From the NCBI GenBank assembly GCA_937902925.1, contig CALFNN010000011.1, forward strand, positions 62,001 to 126,000: a DNA stretch of 64,000 nt, given 5' to 3'. This document shows, in pieces, positions 9,760-17,214 of this stretch (position 1 is the stretch's first letter; each line of letters begins with the position of its first letter). The position numbers and the translations under genes are program-made. This DNA comes from an uncultured Opitutaceae bacterium. Its GTDB lineage: Bacteria > Verrucomicrobiota > Verrucomicrobiia > Opitutales > Opitutaceae. The notes under the pieces are model-generated. The model was not told the DNA's origin. It ran no database searches and saw only the letters and a list, made by a program, of their open reading frames with translations.

Positions 9760-11685
9760 TTACTTTCTCGCCGGCATCGGCGGCTCGCTCGGGGCGAACG
9801 GCGCCTTGGTGATCGTGCGGTTGGCGTCCGCCGCCTCGGAATAGAACTCGGCCATCTTCGCGACGAACTCGTCGATGAACACGTGCAGGTCCGACTGGGC
9901 CGCCTTGATGCGCGTGAGCAGGTAGTTGTAGCCGAAGAGCGAGGGAATCGCGACGCCAAGGCCCGCGACCGTGGCGGCGAGCGCTGCGGCGATGCCGGGC
10001 GCGATGGCGTTGACGTTGACGTCGCCCGCGGCCGCCACCGCGGCGAACGTGATCATCACGCCAACCACGGTCCCGAGCAGGCCGAGGAACGGACCGCCGG
10101 AAATCGCGATCGTCAGCAGCACCATCTGGCTGCTGAGGCGATGCGTCTCGCGGACGAGTCCGCCGTCGAGCGAGGCGCGAATCGCCTGGATCGAGCGCGC
10201 CGAGAGGACCTTCGAGTTGCGGTCGGCGGCGAGCCGGTGGCGGATTTCCTCGACGCCGATGTGGTAGACCCGGAAGAGCGGCGCCGCGTGCATGATCCGC
10301 TGGTTTTCCCCGCTGACGCGGCCGCCGAGCGATTTTGCCTTCGCGCTGTCGCCGTCATCGAGCACGGAAAGATCCGTCGCCACCTGGCGCCATTCCCCGA
10401 GGAAGAGTTCGTTGCCCTTCCCCACCCGTCCGAGGTAGAGCGCCTTCCCGATCATCACGAACCAGCTGATGACCGCCATCACGCCGAGGATTCCGATCAC
10501 GACCCAGCCATCCACGCTGAGGGACCCGATGATGACGCCGACGTAGCCGTTCTTCAGGAAGGCAAACCAGCTCTTCGGCTGTTCCTCCTCGCCGAACCGC
10601 AGCAACGCCGCCGCCTTGTCGCCGCCCTGCTCCAGCGCGGCAAATTTCACGAAGCCGAGCGGCCGGGCGGTCTTGGAGATTTCCAGTTCATCGATCTCGC
10701 CCACAAAATTTCCCCCGCCGAGCACGGCGTCGGCGACCCCCGAACCGTGACCGCTGCCGACGAACGCCGGCCCGGCGAGGGCGGGCACTCCCACGTCGAT
10801 GGCCGAGTGCGGCTCGCCGTCGATATACAACGCAATCTTCGTCGCGGTCGCCACGACCGCCACGTGCCGCCAGCCCGACGCCACCGCCGGCTGGGCGGGT
10901 TGGCTGCGTTGCGAGCCGCGCGCGTTCGTGATCTCGACGAATGGAAAACCGTTGTTCACCCCGATCACGAATCCGTTGACGCCGTCGGCGCGGCTGAAAA
11001 TGACGGCGTTGTCCTGGGGCGGCCCGAACTTGACCCACGCCGACCAGGTGAATGCCGCGCCCTCGGCCCAGGCGAGCGCCGGCGACGCCGGGATGGTGAC
11101 CGCCCCGTGCCCGTCGAGGTGCAGCCCCGTGCCGATCATCGCGCCATCGGCGGCGGTGCCGGCGTTCGAGGCGTTGAGGCCGGAGGCCGAGGCGTCGGCG
11201 GCTGCGGTCCCGTGCTCGGCGAAATGATAGACGAGCGCCGTGTCGGCATCGTAGGTGCCCTTCGCGTCGTCGGCACGCGCGACCGAGTTGCCGGTGTTGC
11301 CGTAGTAGAGCCAGAAGCTCGCCTGGGCGCCGGGCTTGAGGTCGGGCACCTTCACCCACACGAACGCCTCGTCGAGCAACGGGTCGAATTTTTCGAGGTG
11401 AAACGCCAGCGGCGTCTTGTCGTCGGCGGCGATGAACCGCAGATCGGCGCCGTCGGGCTTCGCGGCCGTGAACGGAAAATTGCCGTCGTGCAGCCGCACG
11501 AGCACGGGCGCGCTGCCGATGGGGTCGGCGATCGCCGCGCCGGTGGCGGCGGTGTCGATCGTGATCTTCTTGCGCAGCGGCCAGTCGGCGTTCCACCACG
11601 CGCGGGCGCTGGCGGGAAACGACAACGCGGCCGCGAGGCCGAGCAGCAGGGCGAGACGATGGGTTGGGTTCGCGCGTGGCATCAT
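9760..11685 (-). CDS. MotA/TolQ/ExbB proton-channel protein with N-terminal DUF2341 and LamG domains
   Basis: This protein of about 641 aa is roughly 2.5 times the length of ordinary ExbB. After a signal peptide (ending SFPASARAWW) comes a DUF2341-type domain (WWNADWPLRKKITID, about residues 30-140). A LamG/concanavalin-like fold follows (about 150-340; WSAWVKFG, WRHVAVV, ALYIDGEPHS, GEIDELEISKTARP). Then come the ExbB transmembrane segments (VDGWVVIGILGVMAVISWFV; GPFLGLLGTVVGVMITFAAV; IAPGIAAALAATVAGLGVAI). I chose ATG 11685 (MMPRANP; ATG 11682 is equally possible) because it begins 5 bp after the tpsB stop and directly precedes the signal peptide. An in-frame ATG at 11706 would overlap tpsB. 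The fused periplasmic lectin-like part may sense or bind glycans. Confidence 0.9.
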   Translation of the reverse strand: MMPRANPTHRLALLLGLAAALSFPASARAWWNADWPLRKKITIDTAATGAAIADPIGSAPVLVRLHDGNFPFTAAKPDGADLRFIAADDKTPLAFHLEKFDPLLDEAFVWVKVPDLKPGAQASFWLYYGNTGNSVARADDAKGTYDADTALVYHFAEHGTAAADASASGLNASNAGTAADGAMIGTGLHLDGHGAVTIPASPALAWAEGAAFTWSAWVKFGPPQDNAVIFSRADGVNGFVIGVNNGFPFVEITNARGSQRSQPAQPAVASGWRHVAVVATATKIALYIDGEPHSAIDVGVPALAGPAFVGSGHGSGVADAVLGGGNFVGEIDELEISKTARPLGFVKFAALEQGGDKAAALLRFGEEEQPKSWFAFLKNGYVGVIIGSLSVDGWVVIGILGVMAVISWFVMIGKALYLGRVGKGNELFLGEWRQVATDLSVLDDGDSAKAKSLGGRVSGENQRIMHAAPLFRVYHIGVEEIRHRLAADRNSKVLSARSIQAIRASLDGGLVRETHRLSSQMVLLTIAISGGPFLGLLGTVVGVMITFAAVAAAGDVNVNAIAPGIAAALAATVAGLGVAIPSLFGYNYLLTRIKAAQSDLHVFIDEFVAKMAEFYSEAADANRTITKAPFAPSEPPMPARK

Positions 11686-11690
11686 AGGAA

Positions 11691-13343
11691 TCAGAAGTCG
11701 GCCCACAGCCGGAACGTGAACCGCAGGTCATGCGCCTGGGTTTGCGCCTGGCCAGCCAGCGGCACGCCGGCATCGAGGGAACCGTTGAAATTGTCCTGCC
11801 AGCGCAGCCGGCTGCCCACGCCGTAGCTGGCGAGGTAAAAATAGGAATGCTGCTGCGGCAGCGCCTGCTGGATCTTCAACGCGCCGGCGTCGCCGAACAC
11901 GTAGGCGCGCCATTCGACCGCCTTGAAGCGCCACGGCGGCGCGCGCAGCTCGAGGGTGCCGAACGCCGCGTTGTCGCCGACCACCTCGGATTCGAGGTAG
12001 CCGCGCACGGTGCCGAGTCCGCCGCCGCTCGCCTCCTCGCTGTCGAGCAACGGCTGGTTCGCGAGTTGCCCCGACGCCTTCGCGAAGAGCTGGATGCCGC
12101 GCCCGATCTCGGTGGTGTGCGAGAGATCGCCGTGCAGGACGAAGAAGCCCGCGTCCGCCTGGTAGCGGCGCGCATCGAACGCCGCCGGATCGCTGCCCAC
12201 GCCGCGGAGATGGAGCGTGACGCCGGCGTTGAGATCGGTCTCGCGCTTCGCGCCCAGCAGCGTCGCGCTGTAGTTGGCGCTCAGCGGCCAGTAGGTGATC
12301 GGCGCGATCAAGTCGCTGTCGCCGACGCGCAGCGTCTGGTCAAAGTGCTTGTAGTCGAAACCGAGGCTCGCCGACTGGTAGAAATTCTTTGCGCCGGGCA
12401 GCCGCAGGAGCGCGCGGATGCCGAGCGTTTCGCCCCGGCCCGTGACCGCCGCGCCGCCGAGCGTCGACACGTTGCTGTCCTGTTTCGTGCCCTGGAACAG
12501 CAGGCTGAGGCCGCCGGCGGCCGGATAGCGCGCGAGATAATAGGCGGAGAGCACCTTCGCGTCGGCGGAGCGCTGCGGGGCCACCTGGAAACTGAGCCCG
12601 AGCGAATCGTCGCGCTGCGCGAAATTATTGTCCGTCGCGGAAACGTTCACGCGCAGCGCCGTCGTGTCCGCGCTCCGGCGGTTGTTGAGCTCGACCGTGG
12701 CATGCAAGGGCGAGGTCTCGACCACGTTGAGGTCGACGTCGACGCCGCCGGGCGTCGCACCCGCGCGCAGCACAGGCGTCACGCGCCGGTCGGGGAGCTG
12801 GTTGAGGGCGACGATCTCGCGTGGAACGTCGTTGAAGTTGACCACCCGGCCCTCGGCGAGCGCGGGCGTCATCGCCTTGATGGCATCCGGCGAGGAGAAA
12901 CGCGCGCCCCGCACCCGCAGGCGCTCGACGACGCCCTCGACCACCTGCAGCGTCACGACCCCGCCCTTCACCTGCTGGGGCGGAACCTGCACCGCCACGG
13001 TCTGCCAGCCGCCGTCGCGATAGGCTTTCTCAAGGGCGGCGCGGGCCTGCTCGACGTCGGCGGCGGTGCGCTCCGGGCCGAGGAAGGGGTAAACGGCCTC
13101 TTCAATCGTCTCGCGCGGCAGATGCTGCGCTCCCTGCACCCGATACTCGTGGATGAACCACGTCCCGGGGTCGGGCGGAGCGGAGGCCGCCGCCGTTGCA
13201 CCCCGCCCAACGACGCCGAGGGCGGTCACCGTCAAAACCCCGGCCAGCCAACGCGTCGCCGCGCGGCGCAGCGCGGAGCTGATCGCGCGCGGACCTCGTT
13301 CACGGGATCGTGACAAAGAGCTGATCACGGCAAGTTGGAACAA
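11691..13343 (-). CDS. TpsB-type outer-membrane transporter (ShlB/FhaC/HecB family)
   Basis: This is the Omp85-superfamily partner that secretes the TpsA exoprotein at the operon's far end. The reading frame is 550 aa. A signal segment (WLAGVLTVTALGVVGRGATA) is followed by a POTRA_2 domain (about residues 65-140; IHEYRVQGAQHLPRETIEEA) and a second POTRA-like region with LRVRGARFSSPDAIK. The 16-strand barrel domain contains the conserved loop motif in GGGLGTVRGYLESEVVGD (VRGY) and ends FTFRLWADF with terminal Phe. The start is uncertain: the first ATG gives a long basic N-region (about 30 residues), and a GTG five codons later is possible. The gene heads the operon; exbB begins 5 bp after it. 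Confidence 0.9.
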   Translation of the reverse strand: MFQLAVISSLSRSRERGPRAISSALRRAATRWLAGVLTVTALGVVGRGATAAASAPPDPGTWFIHEYRVQGAQHLPRETIEEAVYPFLGPERTAADVEQARAALEKAYRDGGWQTVAVQVPPQQVKGGVVTLQVVEGVVERLRVRGARFSSPDAIKAMTPALAEGRVVNFNDVPREIVALNQLPDRRVTPVLRAGATPGGVDVDLNVVETSPLHATVELNNRRSADTTALRVNVSATDNNFAQRDDSLGLSFQVAPQRSADAKVLSAYYLARYPAAGGLSLLFQGTKQDSNVSTLGGAAVTGRGETLGIRALLRLPGAKNFYQSASLGFDYKHFDQTLRVGDSDLIAPITYWPLSANYSATLLGAKRETDLNAGVTLHLRGVGSDPAAFDARRYQADAGFFVLHGDLSHTTEIGRGIQLFAKASGQLANQPLLDSEEASGGGLGTVRGYLESEVVGDNAAFGTLELRAPPWRFKAVEWRAYVFGDAGALKIQQALPQQHSYFYLASYGVGSRLRWQDNFNGSLDAGVPLAGQAQTQAHDLRFTFRLWADF

Positions 13344-13345
13344 AC

Positions 13346-13376
13346 GCGGCCCCTCCGGCTGAAACGGAGAGGCCGC
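13346..13376 (-). terminator. Probable intrinsic terminator of the Ig-domain protein gene
   Basis: A 12-bp stem with one mismatch (arms 13346-13357 and 13365-13376, 7-nt loop) lies 82 bp downstream of the 13459 stop on the minus strand. It is followed in that direction by GTTTGTTCC. It ends immediately before the first ATG of tpsB, so it could also attenuate transcription into the secretion operon. Confidence 0.55.
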
Positions 13377-13458
13377 GCATTATGGCTGGGACGAATGCTC
13401 GAGTCTGGGTTTTGGCGCGGGCCCCGACGGTCGGTGTCCTGGCCCGCGCATCGTGAAC

Positions 13459-14316
13459 TTAGAGGCCGGGGGCGAGGACGACCTGCGAGGTCACGTCCGT
13501 GCCGTTCTGGACCAGCACGCCCTTGTTGGCCTGCGCGGGCATGAGAACATTGCCCGAGGTGCTGCCATCCTTGAAGTGCAGGGCCGTAAAGCCGGCCACC
13601 TGAACGGACCGCCCGTTGTCCTGCGACAGATCGCCGCCGGTGACCCAGAGGTTTCCGTCCGCCTTGCCAATCGTCAGATACGACGTGGCGGAAGTCTTGG
13701 CGTTGATGTCACCGACATAAACCGGACCGGTGAACTCCACGCCCGGGGCGTAGACTCCGGTGATTCCCGTGGTCGCCCAGTAGGTCGCGTTCGCCGTCCG
13801 CAGCCCGCCGAACTTGCCGTTCGTGCTGGAAATCGCCACGAACGCGATGTCCGCCACGCCATCATACGCCGTGGTCGAATGCCCGGTGAACAGCGGGCTG
13901 CCGTTGTTCGCGGGATTGTTCGTCGTCGTGTTGGGAGCGAGGGTGATGTTGTAGGCGCCCGTCGGGTCGTTGGCCGTCGCCCGCCCGACGGTGAAGACAC
14001 CCAGATTCGTCGTTTCGTTCGCTCCCACCACCACGAGCCCCGCGTGCCCCTTCATGTAGAGGGTCGTGGGCTGATTATAGTTGATCGGCGCCGCCGGCCC
14101 GGACGAGCCGGTCAGCACGACGGACAGCGTGCCCGCGCCGGAGAACTCGATCTGCACGATGTCGTCATTCAGGTCGATGTAGGACGTGCGGGTGACCTGG
14201 CCGGCGTCCGCCGTGATGCTCTCCGCCGCGCCCGTGATCAAAACCTGGTCGAAGATATTGCCGTTGGGATGGGCGATGTTGTCCGCGATGTCCGTGCCCG
14301 TGCCGATCACCTTGCT
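13459..14316 (-). other. Shared C-terminal domain, copy A (285 residues)
   Basis: Residues 334-618 of the Ig-domain protein. Landmarks also present in copies B and C are FDQVLITGAA, DIVQIEFSGAGTLSVVL, YMKGHAG, VFTVGRAT, YDGVADIAF, GKFGGLRTANA, TGPVYVGDI and VQNGTDVTSQVV at the exact C-terminus. I recognise no named family. Confidence 0.85.
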
Positions 14317-15315
14317 GGTGGTCGTGACGCCGACGACGGCTGGCGCACTCGTCGTCGAGCCGGTCGAATTCGTGACGACCGCCGTGTAGAGCCCCGTGTT
14401 CGCGGGCTGGACGCTGGCGAGGGTCAACGTCGCGCTCGTCGCGCTTGCGACGCTGGCGCCGTTTTGCTGCCAGGCAAAAGTCGGCGAGCCGCTCGCGGCG
14501 ACGGTCAGCGTGGCCGAACCGCCCGCGGCCACCGACTGCGCCGACGGCTGCGTCGTCACGGCCGGCGCGGTGCCGGAACCGGTGAAGAAGGCGGCCGAGG
14601 TCGCGAACACCAGCGTGCCATCGGATTTCAGGCCAAAGGAGCCGACATAGGTGGCGGCGACGGCGCCGGGCTGCAATTCATACAAGTCCGAGACCACGTA
14701 GGTGGCGGAGCCGATCGTCGTGTTGTTGTCGATCGACGGGTTGAAGAACTGGAAGCTCGTGCCCGCCTGCTGCGTGTTCTGCACGGTGTAGCTGCCAGCC
14801 AGGGTCGCATTAATCAGGGACGAGTAGGAACTGTTCGGGCTCGCGCTCGCGCCGTTCAGGCTGCCGGGCGCGCCGATGAACAGGGACTCGATGAACGCCG
14901 AGGCATTCGTCTGGCCGTTGCGGCTGCCCGGCGTCCACGCGGCGGACTGGGTGCCGACGGTCGCCTCGGGTTTCGTCGCCCAGAGGGTCGCGGCCGGCTG
15001 GCCGGTCGGGCCGGTGCTGACGCGGCCGGCGGTGCCGATGATGCCCCAGACGAGGTCGGTGCGCGTCTTCCACGTTGCCCCGTAGGTGCCGGAAAGATCG
15101 GACGCCGACAGGCGCGTCACCACCATCGGGGACGACGCCGGGTTCGTATAGAGGGCCACGCTCCCGAGGTTGACCTCGAGGTTGGTATTCTGGCCCTGGC
15201 CGCCCGTCGCCCGGAAACCGAGGATCAGGTCGTTGTAGTTGGCCTGGACTTGCGCGGACGCCGGCAGGGCGAATCCGATCAAGGCCAGGAGAGCAGTCGA
15301 AAAAGATTTTTTCAT
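13459..15315 (-). CDS. Exported Ig-like-domain protein with shared C-terminal domain
   Basis: This 618-aa protein has a signal peptide (MKKSFSTALLALIGFALPASA). Its N-terminal region (about residues 22-240) begins NYNDLILGFRATGG, an opening often seen in verrucomicrobial exported proteins of unknown function. Residues about 250-330 form an I-set Ig-like domain (TTQPSAQSVAAGGSATLTVA, FAWQQNGASV, NTGLYTAVVTN). Residues 334-618 form a C-terminal domain found again at the ends of both subtilases in this window (see 58101-58955 and 62477-63262). No PEP-CTERM tail is visible although an exosortase lies in the window. It sits 106 bp after the PstS-like gene on the same strand and may be co-transcribed with it. 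Function is unknown; extracellular or cell-surface location is likely. Confidence 0.85.
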   Translation of the reverse strand: MKKSFSTALLALIGFALPASAQVQANYNDLILGFRATGGQGQNTNLEVNLGSVALYTNPASSPMVVTRLSASDLSGTYGATWKTRTDLVWGIIGTAGRVSTGPTGQPAATLWATKPEATVGTQSAAWTPGSRNGQTNASAFIESLFIGAPGSLNGASASPNSSYSSLINATLAGSYTVQNTQQAGTSFQFFNPSIDNNTTIGSATYVVSDLYELQPGAVAATYVGSFGLKSDGTLVFATSAAFFTGSGTAPAVTTQPSAQSVAAGGSATLTVAASGSPTFAWQQNGASVASATSATLTLASVQPANTGLYTAVVTNSTGSTTSAPAVVGVTTTSKVIGTGTDIADNIAHPNGNIFDQVLITGAAESITADAGQVTRTSYIDLNDDIVQIEFSGAGTLSVVLTGSSGPAAPINYNQPTTLYMKGHAGLVVVGANETTNLGVFTVGRATANDPTGAYNITLAPNTTTNNPANNGSPLFTGHSTTAYDGVADIAFVAISSTNGKFGGLRTANATYWATTGITGVYAPGVEFTGPVYVGDINAKTSATSYLTIGKADGNLWVTGGDLSQDNGRSVQVAGFTALHFKDGSTSGNVLMPAQANKGVLVQNGTDVTSQVVLAPGL

Positions 15316-15421
15316 TTATGAACAGGCCGTTTCAAGATTGAGGTCTTCCCAGGCGAGGGTGCCGCGTTGGTTGGGATCGGAGCGTGCAGCGGGCGCCTGC
15401 GGGTGAGTCGGAGCGCGCCGA

Positions 15422-16627
15422 TCAGTTGTGGATGATCGTGCCGCCTTCGACTGCGCGGCTGACATTCATGGTCGAGAGGAGCACGCCGGATTGGGCGGCA
15501 TCGGCGGTCTTGATCTGGTTCGCGATCTGATCCGCCACCGTCTTCGTGTTGCCCGTCAAGGTCGGCCGATACATCAGGTGCTCGTAGGACCAGCAGGTGT
15601 ATTTGCCCTCGCGGACCGCCGCGTCGCTATACGGCACGCCATTAAACGTGAGGTTGTTGGCGCCGCCGTTGACGCCGGCCGCGTCGTTGACGCCGAAGTA
15701 GGCGATCAGCGCGAACTTGGCCCCGAAGGAATCTTTCGCCGTGGCGGCGACGGGCTGATTGAGCGCGGTCGCCAGCGCGCCGCCGCCGGAGAACCCGGAG
15801 TGGCCCGCCGGATAGTTGAAGCCCAAAATCGTGGCGGCCGGCCAGGGAGCGATCGAGGTGATCGAGCCGCCCGACTGGGGCGTCGGCTGATATTGGATCG
15901 GCGAATTGAAGATCCCGAACTCGGACTCGGACAGCTCGCTGAGCCGCGTGCCGGAATCCTCATCGCGGCCCATCGGGTAGACATAGATGGCCGAGTCGGC
16001 GGAACTGCCGGTGAACATCGAGAGCGGGGCGCCCGCCGCGAGGACGAGCTTTGCCTGCAGCGGCGTGATGTTCGTGAAATTGGCCAGGGCCGCCGAAACC
16101 GTCGGGTCGGCGCTCAGTCCCTTCGTAAAGACGAACGTCACGACGCCAACGATGTTGTCGACCAGGTTGGTGTAACCCGGGCCATAGGCGATCGACGAGG
16201 CCTGGAACGAATCGGAAAAAGCGACATCGGCCGCCGTCGCGGCATCGAATACCGGCGAGGCCAGCGCGGCGCCGGCGGCCGTCAGCGTGTTGCCCGTTTC
16301 CGAAATCCAGTCGGTGCGCGTGATGACCGGGCTTTGCTGCGCCACCGTCTGCACGCCGCCCGTGGAACCCGCCCACGAACACTTGATCACGACCGGAAGG
16401 CTGCCGACCTTCGTCGTGCCGACAAACACCGCCTGGCTGCCTCCCGTCACGCTGCTGCCGGTGTAGCCATAGGTGTAACCGGTCTGCAGGATGTTCTGGA
16501 TCCCGATGATCGCGGCCTTGCGGAAGGCGGTCGATCCGGTGATGCGAACGGTGGTGGATTGCGCCATCGCGACGCTGGCGATCATGAGCGCGAGCATGCC
16601 CGCGAGGATTTTCTGGAATGATTTCAT
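15422..16627 (-). CDS. PstS-like periplasmic substrate-binding protein
   Basis: This 401-aa protein has a signal peptide (MKSFQKILAGMLALMIASVAMAQ). The mature N-terminus TTVRITGSTAFRKAAIIGI matches the first strand of PstS-like phosphate-binding proteins. The segment YPMGRDEDSGTRLSELSE matches their anion-binding R-D-SGT loop. Other parts diverge from classical PstS, and no PstCAB genes are in the window, so it may bind phosphate or another oxyanion without a linked transporter. I chose ATG 16627, since an upstream in-frame ATG at 16678 would put 17 charged residues before an excellent signal peptide. Phased repeats resembling a Pho box lie 120-147 bp upstream, supporting regulation by phosphate. 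Confidence 0.8.
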   Translation of the reverse strand: MKSFQKILAGMLALMIASVAMAQSTTVRITGSTAFRKAAIIGIQNILQTGYTYGYTGSSVTGGSQAVFVGTTKVGSLPVVIKCSWAGSTGGVQTVAQQSPVITRTDWISETGNTLTAAGAALASPVFDAATAADVAFSDSFQASSIAYGPGYTNLVDNIVGVVTFVFTKGLSADPTVSAALANFTNITPLQAKLVLAAGAPLSMFTGSSADSAIYVYPMGRDEDSGTRLSELSESEFGIFNSPIQYQPTPQSGGSITSIAPWPAATILGFNYPAGHSGFSGGGALATALNQPVAATAKDSFGAKFALIAYFGVNDAAGVNGGANNLTFNGVPYSDAAVREGKYTCWSYEHLMYRPTLTGNTKTVADQIANQIKTADAAQSGVLLSTMNVSRAVEGGTIIHN

Positions 16628-16746
16628 CTTTGTTTCGGTCCTGAGTTGACGTGTTTCCAACTGAACGGTGAGCGCCAACGACGGTTGGCTGCCATTGCTG
16701 GGAGACAGGAAGCTAAGGCCCGAATGTCACAGGCGGATGGCGCGAC

Positions 16747-16774
16747 GGTAACGAATCGGTGACGAGTTTGTGAA
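16747..16774 (-). promoter_or_regulatory. Candidate Pho-box-like phased direct repeats
   Basis: Read on the minus strand, three hexamers recur at exactly 11-bp period: TTCACA (16774-16769), GTCACC (16763-16758) and GTTACC (16752-16747). PhoB/PhoP-family regulators bind tandem direct repeats with 11-bp period (TTAACA-like in Bacillus, CTGTCAT in enterics). The site lies upstream of the PstS-like gene. The pattern is seen; the function is inferred. Confidence 0.45.
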
Positions 16775-16888
16775 ACGGCCCGCGCACCTTTGCCCGCCGC
16801 GATGGCGGGCCCGCGGCCGCCTCCCGGGCGCTCCCTCCGCACGGCGTCCGTCTGTCTCTGTTACGATTCCGCCGCCGTGGAACCCAAC

Positions 16889-16918
16889 GGAGGCCGCCCG
16901 GTCAAGCGGGCGGCCTCC
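16889..16918. terminator. Orphan terminator-like hairpin
   Basis: A perfect 12-bp GC-rich stem (arms 16889-16900 and 16907-16918, 6-nt loop) uses the same AGGCCGCCC/GGGCGGCCT core as the waaA terminator at 34108-34138. Neither neighbouring gene ends here, because they diverge. No strong T-run follows in either direction, so the call is tentative. It might end an unannotated small RNA. Confidence 0.4.
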
Positions 16919-16940
16919 TCCTAACGGTTCAGACTATACC

Positions 16941-16978
16941 GGCATCGGATTCCTACCATAGAACCCGAATCGGATGCC
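16941..16978. repeat. Imperfect inverted repeat
   Basis: Arms GGCATCGGATTC (16941-16952) and GAATCGGATGCC (16967-16978) pair at 11 of 12 positions around a 14-nt AT-richer spacer. It lies in the divergent intergenic region just beyond the orphan hairpin. It could be an operator or an RNA structure. Confidence 0.4.
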
Positions 16979-17214
16979 GTAGACGCAGCGCGAGCGCCAA
17001 CGTTGGATTTCCGCCGCGGCTTTCACCCATTCGTCACACGAGCACGCGCCAGGGCGGCTCCACCGTCGCCCGCCGCCTGCGTCGCGCTCCGCCGTTTCGT
17101 CCCGTCCTCCGCGCGGGCGAGGTTCGATCGTCGCCGGTCATCATCGCAATTGATCTTGTCGCACCGCCCCTTGTTGGCTCTGTTGGCCGCGGTCTCGAAC
17201 GTCCTTCATCCCTC

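Larger units (their letters stand above)
16628..17214. other. Divergent intergenic region (587 bp)
   Basis: This region separates the minus-strand PstS-like gene from the plus-strand gene at 17215. It holds the phased repeats at 16747-16774, a perfect 12-bp hairpin at 16889-16918 and an imperfect inverted repeat at 16941-16978. I see no convincing coding sequence; short frames here are Arg/Pro-rich and lack start context. Confidence 0.7.

Noticed and set aside
16770-16961. Short plus-strand frame in the divergent intergenic region
   Set aside because: Arg/Pro-rich, no ribosome-binding site, and overlaps the hairpin; not protein-like.
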